49,347 nucleotides of DNA, taken from NCBI GenBank assembly GCA_009731375.1, contig BJOX01000069.1, forward strand, positions 1,069,776-1,119,122. The letters are read 5' to 3'. Position numbers and translations under genes: made by a program. Position 1 is the stretch's first letter. The number at the start of each line of letters is the position of its first letter. Shown one piece after another: positions 47,740 to 49,347 of the stretch. The stretch comes from Paulinella micropora (taxonomy: Eukaryota > Cercozoa > Imbricatea > Euglyphida). A model generated the notes under the pieces. That model saw only the letters and a program-made list of their open reading frames with translations. It was not told the DNA's origin and did no database searches.

Positions 47740-49142
47740 GTGTTGGGAGTAGGGGGTGGGGGATTTGGGGGGAAGGGAGGAAATGGAAATTGTGTACCCC
47801 AACCCCACCCCCTGCATTGCACCCCTGTCGGAATAAATCATGGTTGGTGGGAACGAGGGGGAGTTGGGAGCGCTAAATCCCTCTGGTGTGCGCAAACGGG
47901 CGCCTGGTGGCACAAAGACTTCAATTTTCTGGTTTGTGTGCCACCCGCGACCAAAACGGGTACGTACAATTGCAGGGCTGGGGTTCCGGGCGGAGGCCCC
48001 TGGACCCCCCCTTCCCCGTTGACAGGGTACGTTCAATTGCCGGAGGTACCGGCAAGTACTCCCAAAGAAACAAGGAATTTTTTGGCATTCAGGACACTCC
48101 CCTAACGCAAATATTTGCGTGAGCTCCAAAAAAATTATATCAGCATGAACATCGAGTCCGGGCTAGCCAACCTGCAATATGAGCTCCCAACTCCTCCTGG
48201 TTCACACAAGCCATGATTTATTCCGACAGGGGGTGCAGAAAATAGGCTAAAAAACCAAGGAACTTTCGCATTCAGGACAGTCCCCTACGCAAATATTTGC
48301 GTGAATTCCAAAAAAATTATATCAGCATCAACATCGAGTCCGGGGCTAGCCACCCTATTGATATGAGCTCCCAACTCCTGGTTCCCACAAGCGATGATTT
48401 ATTCCGACAGGGGGTGCAGAAATTTAGTGAAAAAACAAGGAATTTTATTTGGCTATCTGACAGTTCTTGATGAGCTCTCTTCGGAAATGTAAAAATTGTG
48501 GAGCCGGGTGGCGTAAAAACCATAAAATTCTGGTTTTGCGCCACCAGGAGCCGTTCGCGCACACCAGAGGGAGTTTGAGGCTGAAGTGTGGTGTACCCGA
48601 CACCTCTCGGTGAGCTCTCTAAGTTTGGTGCCGGGTGGCACAAAAACCAAAGATTATAGGTTTTTGTGCCACCAGAGCTTACACTTGCGATCTGCTGGTA
48701 CCTCCGGCAATAGAACGTACCCTATCGAGGGGGAAGGCGGGGGGGGGGGTCCGGGGGCCCTCCCCCCGAGAACCCCAGCCCTGCTTGTACGTACCCCACG
48801 CGAATCAGCCGGCACGAAAATGAATGGCTGAGAATGCTCCAAGGCTCTAAGAATTGTGTCGGAAGGGTTTATGCCGGTTACCTCCGGCCAATGAACGTAC
48901 CCTGTCGACTGTGGAAAGGGGGGTTCGGGGGGCCTCCCCCCGGGAACCCCAGCCCCGCAATTGTACGTACCAGAAGCGAATATAACGGCACCAAAATGAA
49001 TGGTTGAGATTGCTCCAAGGCTGTAAAAGTTATGCATGTGAGAATGAGAGGAAAAGCGACCTTGGGAAGAGGAGGGGGGACCCGGGGGGGGCGGGGGGGT
49101 GCACCGCAAACCATCCTTTCAGGTGTTGGCGCAGCCCCTAGT
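47740..49142. repeat. field of imperfect tandem and inverted repeats
   Basis: A block with AAAAAAATTATATCAGCAT...CGAGTCCGGG...GATTTATTCCGACAGGGG occurs at about 48127-48235 and 48310-48418. A second block (GGTACGTTCAATTGCCGGAGGTACC; GGGAACCCCAGCCC; TACGTAC) recurs at about 47965-48050, 48690-48800 and 48875-48980 in both orientations. No gene. Confidence 0.75.
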
Positions 49143-49143
49143 G

Positions 49144-49198
<55 letters not shown>

Positions 49199-49347
49199 CA
49201 TCGGTCCTTTCCATGGGCTGATTGGTATAAAGCTCCTAGAGTAATGTTCTATGCCGTCACTTCCTTTATTCCACCGATTGGTGTGGAGACTTTCCTTATG
49301 GAATGGAGGACTGGATGCACATGGCCTTTTGGCTCAGCAATTGGCAG
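49143..49347 (-). repeat. TTA tail and reverse copy of dispersed repeat A
   Basis: TTA tract 49143-49197, then the reverse complement of repeat A from its 3' end, running off the window. Confidence 0.9.

Overview
This is eukaryotic genomic DNA from a draft scaffold. It has N-gaps at 2304-2531, 3261-3974, 18445-18621, 19015-19284, 36430-36439 and 47275-47322, dense microsatellites (TAA, ACT, GTAT, TCTA, TTC), tRNA-derived SINEs, a LINE and a Ty3-type LTR retrotransposon. I cannot name the host species. No ordinary host gene is convincingly present.

The main feature is an integrated DNA virus of the Polinton-like virus (PLV)/virophage type, 19430-40702 (21,273 bp). It has about 465-bp terminal inverted repeats beginning AAAAAACGGG and a perfect 6-bp target duplication (CTAGGA). 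It sits inside a dispersed host repeat whose uninterrupted copy is at 2047-2220. It carries a retroviral-type integrase, a large tail-fibre-like protein with a C-terminal S74 chaperone/autoprotease, a small membrane protein, a cysteine-rich secreted protein, a packaging ATPase, an adenain-like cysteine protease, a penton-type minor capsid protein, a double-jelly-roll-type major capsid protein and a giant-virus/phage-like surface protein. It also has a DCL/DUF3223-HNH-like protein, two related GKYKG-domain proteins, a lipase, a family B DNA polymerase joined in one reading frame to an SF1 helicase, and a zinc-finger protein.

The element shows its own expression signals. A T-run/CT/AATATAG motif precedes most structural genes. 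A 5' leader hairpin precedes three genes and shows a compensatory base change. Short perfect palindromes lie on or next to stop codons at gene ends, resembling the hairpin 3'-end signals of mimiviruses and virophages. Integrase, ATPase, penton and major capsid frames are intact. The polymerase-helicase, tail, protease, surface, DCL-like and zinc-finger genes carry in-frame stops and/or one-base shifts. The copy is therefore either decaying or recoded, and decay is more likely.

Left of it: 1-1168 holds the edge of a second Polinton/PLV-like element (N-terminus of a different DNA polymerase, running off the window, plus a small coiled-coil ORF). At 3975-6961 is a broken non-LTR retrotransposon (ORF1 and ORF2) on the minus strand. 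At 8260-18621 is a minus-strand Ty3-type element inserted in a SINE. Its gag and pol share one frame separated by a single UGA followed by CGG, a classical readthrough context. Right of the virus, 40761-49347 is mostly microsatellites, minisatellites, SINE pieces and imperfect tandem repeats.
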